A stretch of 64,000 nt of DNA from Pseudocercospora fijiensis CIRAD86 (lineage: Eukaryota > Ascomycota > Dothideomycetes > Mycosphaerellales > Mycosphaerellaceae), in NCBI RefSeq assembly GCF_000340215.1, contig NW_006921548.1, forward strand, positions 297,400 through 361,399. Reading direction: 5' to 3'. Positions 46,091 through 58,782 of this stretch are shown piece by piece. The position numbers and the translations under genes were made by a program. The first letter of the stretch is position 1. The number at the start of each line of letters is the position of its first letter. A model generated the notes under the pieces. It was not told where the DNA came from. It made no database searches and saw nothing but the letters and a program-made list of their open reading frames with translations.

Positions 46091-48512
46091 GCAGACGACA
46101 ATCCGGATCCGCTACCGCCGCTTCTACGAGACGAGTACGGTCTAAACCTTACCCCGAAGGTGTTAGACCTACCTATAGAGCTACGCAACTAGCGCTAGGT
46201 ATTAAAGAGCCGGTTTAAAGAGCATTAGATATATGCTATAAGAGTAGAATTTAATAAGGCCTTAAAAATAGGTATATTTAAATAGGTAGATATAGAGGAA
46301 CTAATAGATAAGGATAATACATACCTTCTGCCTCTTACCTAGGTGTTTAAATACAAAAGTAATGCTAATAGACGGCTAGTTAAGTTTAGGGCTAGAGTGT
46401 ATATAAGAGGGGACCTGCAGAAGAACACCTATTTAGATACCTATGCCTTAATACTAGCCGCACGAGTATTCCGTACACTAATAGCTATTACTACTAGCTT
46501 TAACTTAGAGGCAGAGTAGATAGACGCGGTTAACGCCTTCTTAAATACTAGCCTGCTATACATACTATATTTAAAGCTACTAGAAGGCTTTAAATAGAAA
46601 GGAAAGGTACTATAGCTGCTCTAGGCACTCTATAGTCTTTAAGAGTTACTAAGGTTGTAGTATAATTACCTTACTACGACCCTAGAAAACAAGCTTAGTA
46701 TACAGCTAGTAGACAACGTTAACTGCTTATATACTAATCTAGATAAGCAGGTCTTTATCTTCTTCTATATAGATAATATTGTCCTACTATATTACCGCTA
46801 ATACAAGTAGAAAGCTATAGATCTAAAGCAACGACTTATAAAGGAATACGAGCTTAACGACCTAGGCAAGCTCTCTTAGTTTCTAGGGATTGAAGTTATA
46901 CGAGACCGCGCTACTAAGCAGCTCTAGTTGTTATAGAAGACGTATGCTAAGAAAATAGCTTAGCGGTATAGAATTAATACTAGAACTAGACGAAGAGCCG
47001 ACTTACTATTGCTAACTAGATACGAGCCCTACGAGAAAGCCGATAGTAAGAAGGCCTTATAATACCTAGATTTAATAGTAGTACTAGCCTATTAAAGCCG
47101 TATAGGATTACTTAACTTCGTAGCGGTTTAAACAAGGCCGGACATCGCTAAGGCAGTATTATTGCTGTCTAAGGCCCTATAAAACCCTCGATAGGAAGAC
47201 ATAGCGGCTATAAATTAGTATATTAAATACCTCCTACAAACGAAGGACCTATGCTTAGAATACTATGCCGACGGACTAACAATTACTACGCATTCTAGCT
47301 ATTAGTTGAACGAGTTCTACGGAGCTTCCGATGCCTTATATAGTAACTATAAAGGCACTAGACAGTTATTAGAGGGGTAGTTATTTAGTCTGTTTAATAG
47401 CCTAGTCGACTAGAAGGCAGTACGATAGTTAACCGTTACTAAATCTACGACTAAGGCTAAGTTGCTAGCCGCATTACATGCAGGCTTAGAACTAATCTAG
47501 TAGAAGCGCTTCTTCCTTAATATTAGCCTTACTTTAGATGCCCCTCCTATATTATATTGCGATAATATATAGACTATTCGTATTATTAAGGCTAATGCTA
47601 GCAAACTAGACACTAAGCTAAGGCATATAGATATCTACTAGTACTAGCTCCGCTAAGAACATAAGGCAGGTCGAATACAGTACGAATACCTAGCTATATA
47701 GGACATGCTAGCCGATAGACTAACTAAACTCTATAGTCTATAGAACTAGAAGAGGTTCATTTAGCAGCTTAGACTAACTATACTACCCTTAAAGAAGGGT
47801 TAACTAGACTAATAAACTAAATTAATTAGAGACCTGTCTGCGAAATAGCGCTAGCAAAAGTGTCTAACACGATAACGACTACTAATTAGAATAGCGTAGA
47901 CAACCTTACTTGCGGGGTGCGCTGCCTATATTATTACTTCGAGCCTTACTTCCGTTAACTAACTAGAGCCCGCTACGCTTTACTAAGTAATAACTGCGAT
48001 AGTATAGTAGTATAATTAGAGGTAGCGTCTCTATTTTATACTACGAATCCTAACTAATTAGATTAAAGTAAGTAAAGCACATTTATCTAATCCTTTACTT
48101 GTCTTAATTAGACGCTACCTAAGCGAGACCTATTAATAACCGATAATGTAATATAGACGGCACAATTTACTAACACAATCCGAACTAGCGTAGCTATTTA
48201 AAAAGGATTAGTCCGTACTTTAACTACGTAGGAAGAAAACAGTTCTTAGTAACAAGGGCCGTATATAAAGGTGCACAGACCTCCTCGGGGGTTTTCCGCA
48301 GTCTAGATTATATAACGATATCCTTCGGGGTAATCGGGGTATAAAATGAGACTCTCTTATATATAGTGTGGATTTAAAACTAGCTTTTTGTTATTTTAAT
48401 AAAGCATTATATAAGAAGAAGAAAAAATCAGTTTTTTCTTTTGTTTTTATATAAAGAAGCATTAACTACCTTGCCTAAATAGGAACACTCTTTTAGCTAA
48501 GGTAAGGGGGTG

Positions 48513-48691
48513 TGTAACGTATAAGCTGAGGTTGTGTAACTCTTAGCATCTTGCGTGACTCTTAGCGAAGCTAGGGAAATATCAACACCTGTTCTTAACA
48601 CTTTTTTAAATAGAATCAGTCAATTAGAACTACTACAAGACACACCCCTAAAAGCAGTGTTACAATGTGACTAATAAGAGGGCGCGTGACC
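48513..48691 (+). repeat. 3' LTR of copia element B
   Basis: 179 bp partner of 42259-42437, keeping CpA and TpG at nearly all sites. The last base is C where the 5' LTR has A. A purine tract (GGTAAGGGGG, 48501-48510) precedes it. Confidence 0.9.
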
Positions 48692-48696
48692 CAGTT

Positions 48697-50329
48697 CAGA
48701 TAATCCAGACAACATACACTCCTTCTCCGATGCTATCGTCTGCAATACTGTCATAATATCGATCTTGGTTGCTTCAAAATACCGTCTTTATCTTCGACCT
48801 CCTCGTAGCAGTTGAGTTCAGTTATACACGCATCAATGGATCTTGCGACCCAAGCTTGACCTTGCTCACAAATATTCTCGAATATGATAATGCTTGGCCG
48901 GATCCTTGTGTGTTTGTGCTTCTTCTTCCGCTTGACTACCTCGGTTGTCAAGGCAAAAGAGCTGAATGAAACTTGGGCGACACGTCTTCTCAAGTCCGCT
49001 GCGGAAGTAGTCATGAGTCTGACTCTCGCAGCCGACGAAAGTGCAATCCCAGTCGCTTGGGTGATGCAATGCTCTGGAAGGGCCGCTAGATCGCTTTAGC
49101 ATGTCCGTCGAACTGGTCACCATTCCAAAACATCCAGGTGTATCGCAATACCGGCGCTGGTCTGATTGTACCGGTGCAATTCGATCGTGCGGAAGACAGT
49201 GTCAGTGCCGGGATGCGGGCCTTCAGTTCCTACAACGGGTGTTGCCCGAATGGATGCACTGTCTTCCTAGCGCGGATGGCATGTTCTGAATCGTCCGACA
49301 GTCACAGCCTGCCATTGCTATCGATATGCGAAGACATTTATTAGGAAGGACTAACCTCTGCAAACGAAGCTCGACAGCCTAAGCGGATCCAAACCGGATG
49401 CTGTGGTGTCCAGCTGTGACCCAAAGTCGAATTGCCAGCTGCAGTCCTGTGATGCAGACAGGCCAAGAAGATCTGCATGTGCCTTACTGCTAGCGCATTG
49501 TGTGCGGAGCTTAGTGAGGGTCTGTTATGGAGACGGAAGAACAACTCGTCTGTATATTCTCGCGCCTCGCCGCCCAGGCCCACCACTCGTGATACGAAGC
49601 ATCTTGCATAGGTAAATCCTCAAAAGCTGCACAATCATTGAACCAGGAGGACGACGGTCGAAATGCAGACAGCAACTAGGCTTTTGAGGGAGGTCGAAGC
49701 TTATTGCCGTCCCTTCCGATTAGCACAAGCCTGGCCCATTGTGTAGATGAATCATTCCACCTTCCGCATTGCTTTAGACTCTCTATGCTAGCGGGATATG
49801 GAACATTAATCAATCCAAATGAGGACCATTTTACCATACAGATAGCAAATTGACTGGAGAAATTCAAGAGGCCGTGAAAAGCCTGACTAAGTCTGATATG
49901 AGGCCCGATGAGAAGGAGCTGTTGCTGACGGTGGAATTGGGAGGGGTGGGACGATGACTTCAAAAGGACGAGATGAATTCTGAGGTACTTGGATTTGGCT
50001 TTGCTGAGTCTCAACTGCCTTCTGGTGTGCATTTTTTTGACTTCTGGGTGTATGAAGAAGGCAGACCCATTAACCGGACCGGCTTTTGAGGAACTCCAAG
50101 TCTCTGGAAGGTGTAGAAGAGCTTTTTCGTAAGGCGGCGAGGAGCTGAGGAATGTAGCTATCGCTCCAATATCCCGAGGTCATAGCGCCTTTGTGAGGTG
50201 GTATGTGGGTGCAAATCGGGTTGCTGAGCAAATGAGGGTCGCCCTCGGGGCGCTAGAGGGTTCTTGATCTTCTCCCTAGAAGTTGTGGAGTCATCCCTGG
50301 GATCGCGCCTGCGCTTCATTGGCGTCGTG
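48697..50329. other. GC-normal stretch, no supported gene
   Basis: Short frames on both strands (48751-49123 minus, 49101-49344 plus, 49676-50032 minus) have no domain and no clean splice signals. Immediately left is the end of copia B. Confidence 0.35.
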
Positions 50330-52240
50330 CTAGCAGAAAGTCGGAGTGATCAGTCTCCATCGATGTGTATGATCTGAGAGTCTTGAAGCTGCGGTGTAGT
50401 AGAGTGAGTGATTGTAAGCTGATGGAAGTTCGCATTTCTCGATGAAAGCTGCATAAAGGCGTCGATAAGGTTCGCTGAGGGTGCGTGGTTGTCCTCTAGA
50501 TTCTCTGTCTTCTGGGTGTCGTTGTCTAAGAGGCTGAGTCAATGTCATCGCATGGATCTGCCGAGTCGGACAAATTTGAGAAATGCAATGCTGTGCGCTC
50601 CTCCGGATCATCTTCACTGTTCCTGAAGTATGTCGAGGCCATCTCCCCAGCTCTCTTTGCTGCGAACTGCCGGATACTTGAAGCAGCACCTTGGCTTGAC
50701 GAAACACAAGGTCCAGTGTGATGCAGTGTTCTGCAAAATACAGGCTATGGTTGAAGTCTGACTGCTTCTGTGGTCGGACCGCCCAATTCGCAATTCCGAG
50801 TCGATGATATGCTGTTGCTGTTGACGAGCATCTGAGTGCGATTGCTGGCTCGGGGTCAGGCATGGCCATGCAGGCCATTCCGGTCTGGTCATATAGGCGA
50901 TAGATGAGATCCGCGCTGGGCAGGGCTACGGTGCCATAATCGATCCGCGGTGCTGAGGAGCAGCTGGTACAATATGCAGCCCCGTGAGGTTGCGAGAAAC
51001 TTCCTCCCGAGTGAACCAGACGTTGGAGCCCCGATGCGTCATACTGGTCTCCGCTGCTCTGCCAAAATTGCATGAACGGTGGCTCTCCAGCGTCCTGCGG
51101 GTCCTCGGCACTTACAGAGCCGATCTCGTTGACTTTGTATTCGGATGGCACTGTGTTCAATGCGGATATTGCTGCCGATACTGCCGACGCTGACACCCAC
51201 ATTCCCGGCTGCAAGGACCCGATCATGCCGTCGACAGCGCTCGGAGGCTTACCCTGGTATTCTCGAGCCGGTACCTGGAGCACTCTTGCAACGATTGCAG
51301 GCGTAATTCGGTGCAGGTCGGTCGTGGAGCTTGCAAATGCTGCCAGACCAAATGGATTGGCTTCAGGACGGGCAAGCACCGGGATGAGTGCAGGCGTCGA
51401 CATATCGGGCTCGTGAGCAGTTGAAAGCTGTATCATCAGATCCGACGATGCAAGGAGAGTCAGCGGTATTGACGGTAGCTTTTGATCGCAGGACTTAAGG
51501 CCGGGCTCGGCGAGCATGGAAATGGGTGCAGGCGTCACCCTGCCCGGCTGGTGAGTATCTGAAAGCTGGAACGTCAAATCCAATGATGCAGGGAGTGTCG
51601 GCGTGATTGGCAGAAGCTCCTGATGGCAGGACTTGAGGGCAGGCTCCGTGAGGATGGAAGTGAGTATAGGCATAGTCGTTTCCGGCTGGTGACCGTACGA
51701 TGATCGTGTCGCAAGGTTGGAAGGAGCAGGGCGAGTCGGTGCGACCGCCAGTGATTTGTGATGCAGTGACCCAGGATCAGCAGAGGCAGAGGCAGAGGCA
51801 CGCGGTGGAGAGCCTTGGATGTCATTCATCGAGATGGGACGTGGGCGATTGGTGTTCATCTGCCTGGAATGCAAATGAGTGGTCCTCATCAGTTGGCTCA
51901 AGTCCCGGAGTATGAGGCCGCTCGAAACTGTCTGGGCGATGCTCAGCGTCAGCGTCAGCGTTAGCCTCGTCGTTAGAGTCGGAGTCAGAGTCAACCTCTC
52001 GTGTCTCATTTCATTTTCACTCTTCGGGGTATGACAGCGAGAGACCGGTACGCTCGCGACCGTGATGCGCCGTATCTTGTACTCGGGGGTGATGGCCAAA
52101 GACCCAGCGCGTCTCATGGAACCAAGCCTCGCTCCGGTGTCTTCACCGTCGACTGCTCCGCGTCCCTTCTTCTCTATGAATTCCTTCTCCGCCTGAAAAT
52201 GCCGAGTCTCGACCATGATGCTGGTGTCTTCCTCAACCAT
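50330..52240 (-). CDS. Hypothetical repeat protein, possibly a decayed Ulp1-like protease
   Basis: The frame is open from 52348; the first ATG is at 52240 (MVEEDTSIMVE). The middle carries three direct units of about 55-60 residues (Pro-Ala-Leu-Lys-Ser-Cys and Pro-Ser-x-Leu-Thr-Leu patterns; DNA about 51690-51370). Downstream, GMIGSLQPGMWVSASAVSAA resembles the start of a Ulp1 cysteine-protease domain. In a shifted frame (50892-50614) the sequence SHWTLCFVKPRCC resembles its catalytic His-Trp segment. That needs a frameshift or an unseen intron, and no Cys box was found. The assignment is weak. Confidence 0.35.
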   Translation of the reverse strand: MVEEDTSIMVETRHFQAEKEFIEKKGRGAVDGEDTGARLGSMRRAGSLAITPEYKIRRITVASVPVSRCHTPKSENEMRHERLTLTPTLTTRLTLTLTLSIAQTVSSGLILRDLSQLMRTTHLHSRQMNTNRPRPISMNDIQGSPPRASASASADPGSLHHKSLAVAPTRPAPSNLATRSSYGHQPETTMPILTSILTEPALKSCHQELLPITPTLPASLDLTFQLSDTHQPGRVTPAPISMLAEPGLKSCDQKLPSIPLTLLASSDLMIQLSTAHEPDMSTPALIPVLARPEANPFGLAAFASSTTDLHRITPAIVARVLQVPAREYQGKPPSAVDGMIGSLQPGMWVSASAVSAAISALNTVPSEYKVNEIGSVSAEDPQDAGEPPFMQFWQSSGDQYDASGLQRLVHSGGSFSQPHGAAYCTSCSSAPRIDYGTVALPSADLIYRLYDQTGMACMAMPDPEPAIALRCSSTATAYHRLGIANWAVRPQKQSDFNHSLYFAEHCITLDLVFRQAKVLLQVSGSSQQRELGRWPRHTSGTVKMIRRSAQHCISQICPTRQIHAMTLTQPLRQRHPEDRESRGQPRTLSEPYRRLYAAFIEKCELPSAYNHSLYYTAASRLSDHTHRWRLITPTFC

Positions 52241-52348
52241 TTCCCTGCCAGAATCAGTTTCTATCTCGTCTTCTGTATCATCGTTACTGTGCTCGCCGCT
52301 GTTGCTCTCATGACCATGTGGAGTGCGCTTGACCGCAATGTTCCACAA

Positions 52349-53137
52349 GAGGTGGCTTCATCGCAACAACAGTCTTGGGCAATGTTGCAGCAGGTTTTTC
52401 TGCATCATTGGATTTCGTCACAGGTCAAACTTTCTCCTTGTGTGCTCTGAATGCTGCCAGGCACATGAGATAGTGGGTATGCCAGGGAGATACGAGATAC
52501 GCATTACGCCATTCCGGTGATGAGTGGCGGGATGTGATGCGGCGGCGGCCGCGCGCTTATCGCTGATCTTGAACGTGTAGCAGGCGGACATGGAGGGCTT
52601 CTCGATGAATGTCGTAGGCCTGATTCCCGCAGTCTCTTGCACTACTGATGACCGGTATCTGAGGCGGTGGGGTTGAGATTGATACCTTCAAGACTTCGGT
52701 GCCCGAAGTCGTGGAAGGGTCTGCGGTGGAAATGTACGTCGTGTTCAAGGCTCTGCAGGTATGTTCTTGCTCACTGTCGATTCACTGGTGAATCCTTCAT
52801 CGAGCGGCTGCGAGCGGCACACCTATGGGGACAATGTGTCATTGAGGAACTGGCCAGGTAGTTCTCGTCCTTGCCCAGTCGTTTCCGTCGTCGCACAGCT
52901 GCAACATCTTCGATGGACAAGTCGTTTCTGCCTGCGGCAGGTGGATTAACTTCCAACTCATGCGGCGTAGGAAAGGATGCTGATGTTCCAGGCCTACTCT
53001 TTCACCATTCCTCTCCGATCACTGTCGATGCAGCCAGGGCCTGCTGTCCAGCTGTTCTCCGTTAGCCTCCGGAATGCTGAAGAGTTCGAGTGTACAGTCT
53101 GCAGAAATTGGGTTTACCTGATGGTGTTGCCCGTAGC
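52349..53137. other. GC-normal stretch, no supported gene
   Basis: Short frames only. Minus-strand pieces such as MEVNPPAAGRNDLSIEDVA (52956) have natural composition but no context. Confidence 0.3.
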
Positions 53138-53440
53138 TCAGCGCGAACAATGTGCACGACACTGTCCTCTCTTCGTCAGCGAACGTGTAGTGGCCCTGGC
53201 CCTGCTCGAAGCATAGCGTCGACTTATCCAGATGAGAGCGGTAGCGCTGATGTGTCCAAAGAAAGGAGGAGATGTGCCTTTGGGTGCGCTGCCAGCGAAC
53301 ACATCTGAATGACATATGCCCGTCGCCACCATCTTTACCAGCAGTTCAGTTTGGATGCTGAGGTGTGAGAAGCCGAAGTCAAGGCGGAGGCGGAAAAGGT
53401 CAAGTGTACTGTACATGCAGGGGATCATGTCCACGCCGGC
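53138..53440 (-). pseudogene. N-terminal fragment of a zinc-dependent alcohol dehydrogenase
   Basis: The minus strand reads FRLRLDFGFSHLSIQTELLV, then KMVATGICHSDVFAG and FFGH. This matches the first zinc-ligand segment of medium-chain alcohol dehydrogenases (LVKxVATGxCHTD...GHEG). The frame then loses similarity near 53250, and the substrate and structural Cys clusters expected downstream are not found in order. The 5' side ends about 50 bp before the RIP-mutated block, so a mobile-element insertion may have cut the gene. Confidence 0.5.
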
Positions 53441-53499
53441 AAAAGCTATTTTGCAGGTACCTAGCCTAATGTAGACAAGTGCGTGCACGGACGATTTAC

Positions 53500-54740
53500 A
53501 GTGTACTTAGACCTAATTTAGCATACCTAAGCATCGCGTTGCTTACTAATTCGAATCGCTAGCTATAGTAACGGTTAGGGTTAAGAAGAAGGCATTTCTA
53601 GAGGCTATCGATCGAGTAGATATATAAGACTACTAGAACTAATTGCTATAACCTATATACTAATAACTACGAGGGTATAGCACTAGCTACTACTACTATA
53701 GCTACTAGTAACCTCCGTAGAGCGGAGCTATCGATACTAGCGGAGCTATAGAACCTAGCGGAGCTATAGAACCTAGTATATACTATTGCGAGTAAGTAAA
53801 TACCTATTAATTTAATAGCGGCGGAGCGCCTCTAAATATCGTAGATTAAGTCGCTACTAGAGCCTATCTTAGCGTAGGTTAAGAGCTATAGAACTAGATA
53901 AACTATTACTAAGAGTAAGGCATTATCGGCTCTATACGAGCCGGTTATTATTATTATTGTCGACTAAGTACTAAAGCGGCTCTTTAAATGCTAGCTAGAT
54001 CGTTGCTAATAAAGCCGTATCGCTCTATAGGCGTATAGATAAGCGGAGCTATCGCTCTTAGCGGTTGTATTGCTATACGAGGTTACTAAGTAGATACTCT
54101 CGTACGACTAGTACTACGGCCTCTTCGAGAAGCCGGATTCGATCGATCTACGTATTCGAAGCTAGAGGGTTCTCGCTAGTTAGTACGTATATTCCTTTTA
54201 CGTCGTTTGTTTAGTAGGTTAGATAGCTCTTAAACCGGCCTCTTAACTTCGATAATAGCCCTTACTAGCGCCGCGGCTTTGTCGATATACTAGTACCTAT
54301 CGAAGTATATATAGGGGTTAAATTCGATAAAGCTATTAGCCTTAATAGTGTCGATAATCGTATACTTATAGATAATACCCTATGCCTTACGGAAGCAGCC
54401 TAAGCATTAAGAGCGCTATTTGCCTAGCTCCTTAGTAAGCTTAGCTATCTCTTCGTATGCTAATTTAAGTTAATTAAGGGCTTTCTATAAGGCCTTCCTA
54501 TATACCTTTATATTAACCTTAGCAAACTCGGGTCTACGTAGTGCTATAGGTATACCCTTCCGCTCTTAGCCTATTCGTACCTTAATCTCTAAGTGCCTAA
54601 TTAACTACTATAGCTTTAGCTTAAGGAACAGCGTAAGGATATTATAGCGCCTACTAGCAAGCTACCTCTTTATAGTTAGACCCCGAAGTAGTTTAGGTTA
54701 CGAACTATAAAACGTATATAGTTTGGTTTCTTAGCGGCAA
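53500..54740. mobile_element. RIP-mutated element of unknown class
   Basis: CpA/TpG are almost absent. An 18-bp tandem repeat (GAGCTATAGAACCTAGCG) lies at 53734-53780. Minus-strand pieces at 54650-54400 read as a charged helix (EFAKVNIKVYRKAL, LAYEEIAKLTKELG), like the C-terminus of a pogo-type transposase, but no catalytic motif was found. Confidence 0.35.
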
Positions 54741-55490
54741 ACTAGCTCCCTAGTTCCGGGTTGGTTTTTCTAAACTATATAGATTCCTAGTTAGAACTAG
54801 AGACTATATCGGTTTTATTACAAATATACTCTTATCCGACTGCCGGCTACTATTGCCGGCTACAATAGTAACTAGGTTATATTTAGGTCGCTCGTAGATG
54901 CCCTAACTATAGGCATTGCCGTTAATAGGTCGTAGTAGCGAGAGACTATATTATAGCTATCCTAGCTATAGGGCAGTATAGTAAGTCTTACTATTCTTAT
55001 ACTCTGCGCTTTGTATACGTATTATAGATCTTAACGTCTTCGGATAGTAGGTAAATCCGGAATACGGACTATTATAGCTAGTAGGAATATTAAGAGGAGG
55101 AGGAGAAAGCTATAATCTCTATTTACGCCTTTTATTATAAGCATACTCCTACCCGACTACCGGCTACTATTGACGGCTATTATAGTAACTAGATTACATT
55201 TACCCCGCCTACGATTGCCTTAATAATAGCGATTGTCGTTACTAGGTCGTAGTTGCCGTTACTAGGGCGTAGTTACTATTACTAGGGCGTAGTTACCGTA
55301 GTTGCAAAAGCTTACCTAGATAACGTTACGTAGGTAGTAACAATTAGGGCTTCGCGATATTCTTATATCTTTTACCTTCTTCCTCTTCTATATCTATAAT
55401 AACTATCGACGCTACGCCCTCCCCTCTCCCCCCTTCGCCCCCTCCTCCTTAAAATAGTAAGAGAGAAGCGCGCCGCGCGCTAAATAGAAG

Positions 55491-56960
55491 ATAGTAAAGA
55501 ACGCGAGTTTATTTTGCCTTAGTATCTAAAAAAAAGCGTAAGACTAAAGAGGAGTACTCTATAAACAAAAATTCTATATAAGATCGCGAGAGGAAGGACA
55601 ATATAGACGAGGATAAAAGAGCTAAGGATAAGAGAAGGAAGGCGCGTAACGAGGTATTCTATCGATAGCTAGCGCCTATTAAAAAGAGCGAAGGTTAGAA
55701 GTAGAAGACAAGCTAAGAGAAGGCTTAATTTTTAAAGGAGGAAAGAATTACGGCTAGTTTTCGAGGAGCAATTTCTACTAGCGTAAGTTAATATAGCCGG
55801 CATATATAGCCGGTAGCGTAGCCGGTATCCTTTCTCGAAATCGGTAACTAATACTATTTAAACCTATTCCTACTACCTCTATCGATACGACCGATAATAA
55901 CGGAGATGTTTAGATAGCCGAGAGTAGTAATGCTAGACTTTAGAATGCTACGTAAGAGCTTATTGCTACGAATAACGGGACTGAAAAAAGTAAGAAGATA
56001 CTATACGTCGATCTGTTTATAGGCGTAGTCTTAAGGCCTAACGCTATAGACGACAAAGGCTAGGAGTAGATTAAGTATAGCGAAAGCGACGAGGCGCTAG
56101 TAAAGGGCTAAGGCATAAGTCCTATTAATCTAGATAATTATCGTTAAAGCTACTACGAAAAGCTTGCGAAGATTAGAATTAAGGCTAGTCGTCTTTATAT
56201 CCTTAATATAGAGTAGAGATTTCTTTATAAGTATTAGAGGGACGCTTTTATAAGTATAAAGGAAAAATATCTTACGATTAATAATATAGAGGCTAGATAT
56301 CTTAAGGCGGCGAAGGTATTACTAGAGGTAGAGGACGTAAAAGTAAGTGTTTTATAGCCGGCAGCTATAGCCGGTAGCTATAGCCGGCAGCTATAGCCGG
56401 CAGCTATAGCCGGCATTCGTAGCTAGTAGATACTAATAGTCGAATAGAAAGCGATTTCCGAGGGAAGAGTACTATTGCTATATAAAATCTTTACTCCGGT
56501 AGAGAGGGCTTATATCCGGAATCTAAGCTGCTAGTAGGATAGTTTCCCGTTAGATTTCTCTCGACCTCTATATAAGGTTCCTAGTAATTACCTACTTTAG
56601 TAATACGGCTTTATCTTAACTACTCCGCAGTCGCCTAATAAAGCTCGTTCGCTCTTTAAGGTCTTTACTAAGAAGCGGAGGGAATTCGAGAACTAGGATT
56701 AGTTAAAGGAGGTATTAGTTAGATTTAGGTTTCGTAGTTAGATTCGGCCCGAGCATTTGCTTATCGAGTGTCTTCTACTAAAGGAGGAAGGATTAAGACT
56801 AAAAACAAGCTCGATTGCTATAGTAGCTCTATTCCGTTAGTAGGAGAGAACCGTAGTATAAAAGGGAAAAATTCGGGTAGCTAGGGTAGCTAGGAAAAAA
56901 TTAAGTAGTTAGGGTAGCTAGGGTAGCTAGGAAACAAAAAAAGGTAGCTATATACTTGCT
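55491..56960 (+). pseudogene. RIP-mutated unknown basic gene upstream of hAT, with repeat-bearing introns
   Basis: Exon pieces read through RIP stops: a charged N-terminus (DRERKDNIDEDKRAKDKRRK, NEVFYR-LAPIKKSEG) to 55782; then, after an intron with donor GTAAGT 55783, LYVDLFIGVVLRPNAIDD and EARYLKAAKVLLEVEDVK to 56342; then, after the intron 56343-56447, FTPVERAYIRNLSC, YGFILTTPQSPNKARSLFKV and RPEHLLIECLLLKEEGLRL. The family is not recognised. Both introns carry TATAGCCGG arrays, like the genes downstream. Confidence 0.45.
56343..56447 (+). repeat. Intron with 12-bp TATAGCCGG array
   Basis: GTAAGT donor, five tandem units (56353-56414), then a TACTAAT branch point and TAG acceptor. It interrupts the unknown gene between readable exons. 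Confidence 0.7.
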
Positions 56961-57731
56961 GCCTAGCTATTCCTAACGATAAGATACTATAAAAGAAAGG
57001 GTGTTTCCCTATAACTACTAGTATATATCTACTACTCTTAACCTCTCCGTATAAAACTTTAAATTATGCCGAACGATATTATATATACACTAGGCGCTAT
57101 ACTAGGAAGAGTAACTACGAGACGATAGGCGAGACAGTCTAGTATACGAACTAGATCGCAACGACGTCGAGACGAGGCTATATACTTACCTTCGAGCCTA
57201 TTGAGTACTAGACGACGATTAAGGCTAGATTTATCCTCTTCGCAACCTAGTAGTAGGATTTCGTTATAGGGTACTACCGTCCGGTCCTTACCTTTATAGA
57301 GTCTAAGAAGAAGGTTATTCGGAGAGACACGAATATTAAGTATTAACCCGGATATCTTCGAAAAGGCTAGCTAGGCGTATCTTTAGAAACCCGAGTATAC
57401 CGAGCAGTTTAATTAATAGGTCTATAAGATATAGTTCCCTTTTTACTTACGTTTAAGGGCGTATAAACTACGGAAGTACTCGATACGATAGGGTAGCAAG
57501 GATCGAACGGACATATTCTAGAAATTTTTTACGGAGGGGGCATTATACCGTAATACGAGTTCGTGTCTAAAAGGTTAACTAGTAATTGTCTATAAATTCT
57601 ATAGTTCGATCTTAAAATACCCGAAGCTAGGGGATAGGAATTTATCGCCTACTAACTATCTCCGTTCTAAACGGTATCGGGAATCTTAAAGGGAGGTAAG
57701 GGTTAAGGTAGATACGGCGTTCGAGAAAGAG

Positions 57732-57858
57732 GTACGTCTTCTAAATATACCGGCCGTAGCTACCGGTAATAGCTGCCGGCTATAGCTACCGGCTATAGCT
57801 ACTAGCTATAGCTAGAGGGTCCTTAACTTAACCCTATAAATACTACTAATTTTTATAG
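57732..57858 (+). repeat. hAT intron 1 with TATAGCCGG-type array
   Basis: Donor GTACGT; array units TAGCTACCGG/TATAGCTACCGG on both strands at 57750-57810; TACTAAT branch point; TTTATAG acceptor. Confidence 0.65.
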
Positions 57859-58782
57859 GCTACGTAGAAGGAAGCTTAAGTATTAAAGGCTTCCGATTTC
57901 TCCCCCGAAGATTTTAAGCAACTAGTAAACGAAATGTTAGCTATAAACGGTCTTCCGGAAGACTTCTTCGAAAGGGATTCTATATAGAAGACATACCTAT
58001 ATCTTATAAAGTACCCCCCTACATTTCTAAGCGCGACTACGTAGCGTACTATATTCGAGAAGAATAAAGAGGCTACGTTAGACGACATTCGGGAGATTCT
58101 CCGTAATACTCGCCGAGTAGCTATTACTATAAATAGCTAGTTAAGCCGGACTATAAGGGCCTCCTTCCTCTCTATTATACTATACTTTATTAATTCGGAT
58201 TAGAAACTCTAGGAAATGCTAATCGGATTCCTAGAAATTCTAGGTTCCTATACCGGTTAGGATATAGCGAAGCTTGTCTATACGGTAATAGATAGGGTTA
58301 GCGTAACTACGAAACTAATCTCGATTACTATAGACAACGCTAGTAATAATCGAACATTATATAAGGCGTTATATATACTATCTATTTACATTTGTCTTCG
58401 AAATAACTAATAGTACCGATAGGGTCGACTATATAGACGAGATTACAAGGTCTATAATCTAGCTTAATCTACCTAATATTAAGCTTACTACGATTTCGGA
58501 TACGTACGACCCGGAAGATAATAAGGACTATTAGATAAGAAACCCTAACGGCCTTATAGAATAGGAGCCGATATTAGTAGTTACATCCCTACGGAAGTTT
58601 CCCTACCTCGCTTATATAGTTTAAATCGCGATCCGAGCCCTTTTTAAGACGCTTAAAATTATATTATCTAACGACGACTAACAAAAGGTCCTAGATAAGG
58701 GTAAAGTAAAGTCGAGAGTCGAGAAACTCGTTACGGCAATAAAATAGGATAAGGTAGAGAGCCTCGCTCTCGTTTTGTATAA

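Larger units (their letters stand above)
42259..48691 (+). mobile_element. Ty1/copia LTR retrotransposon B, RIP-inactivated
   Basis: The element is 6,433 bp. On the plus strand there is a Gag-like part at 42650-43750 and protease at about 43855-43890 (LMCDSRSN, where DSG has become DSR). ECLYILNFYTNIV follows near 44050, then integrase at 44300-45200. Reverse transcriptase reads YIDNIVL near 46770 instead of YVDDIVL, and RNase H reads KSTTKAKLLAALHAG at 47440-47490. The same motifs in the same order occur in element A, but the LTRs have a different length and sequence. The 5-bp CAGTT duplication (42254-42258, 48692-48696) gives the empty site. Confidence 0.9.

Noticed and set aside
57876..58088. 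70-codon minus-strand frame
   Set aside because: Antisense to readable hAT transposase.
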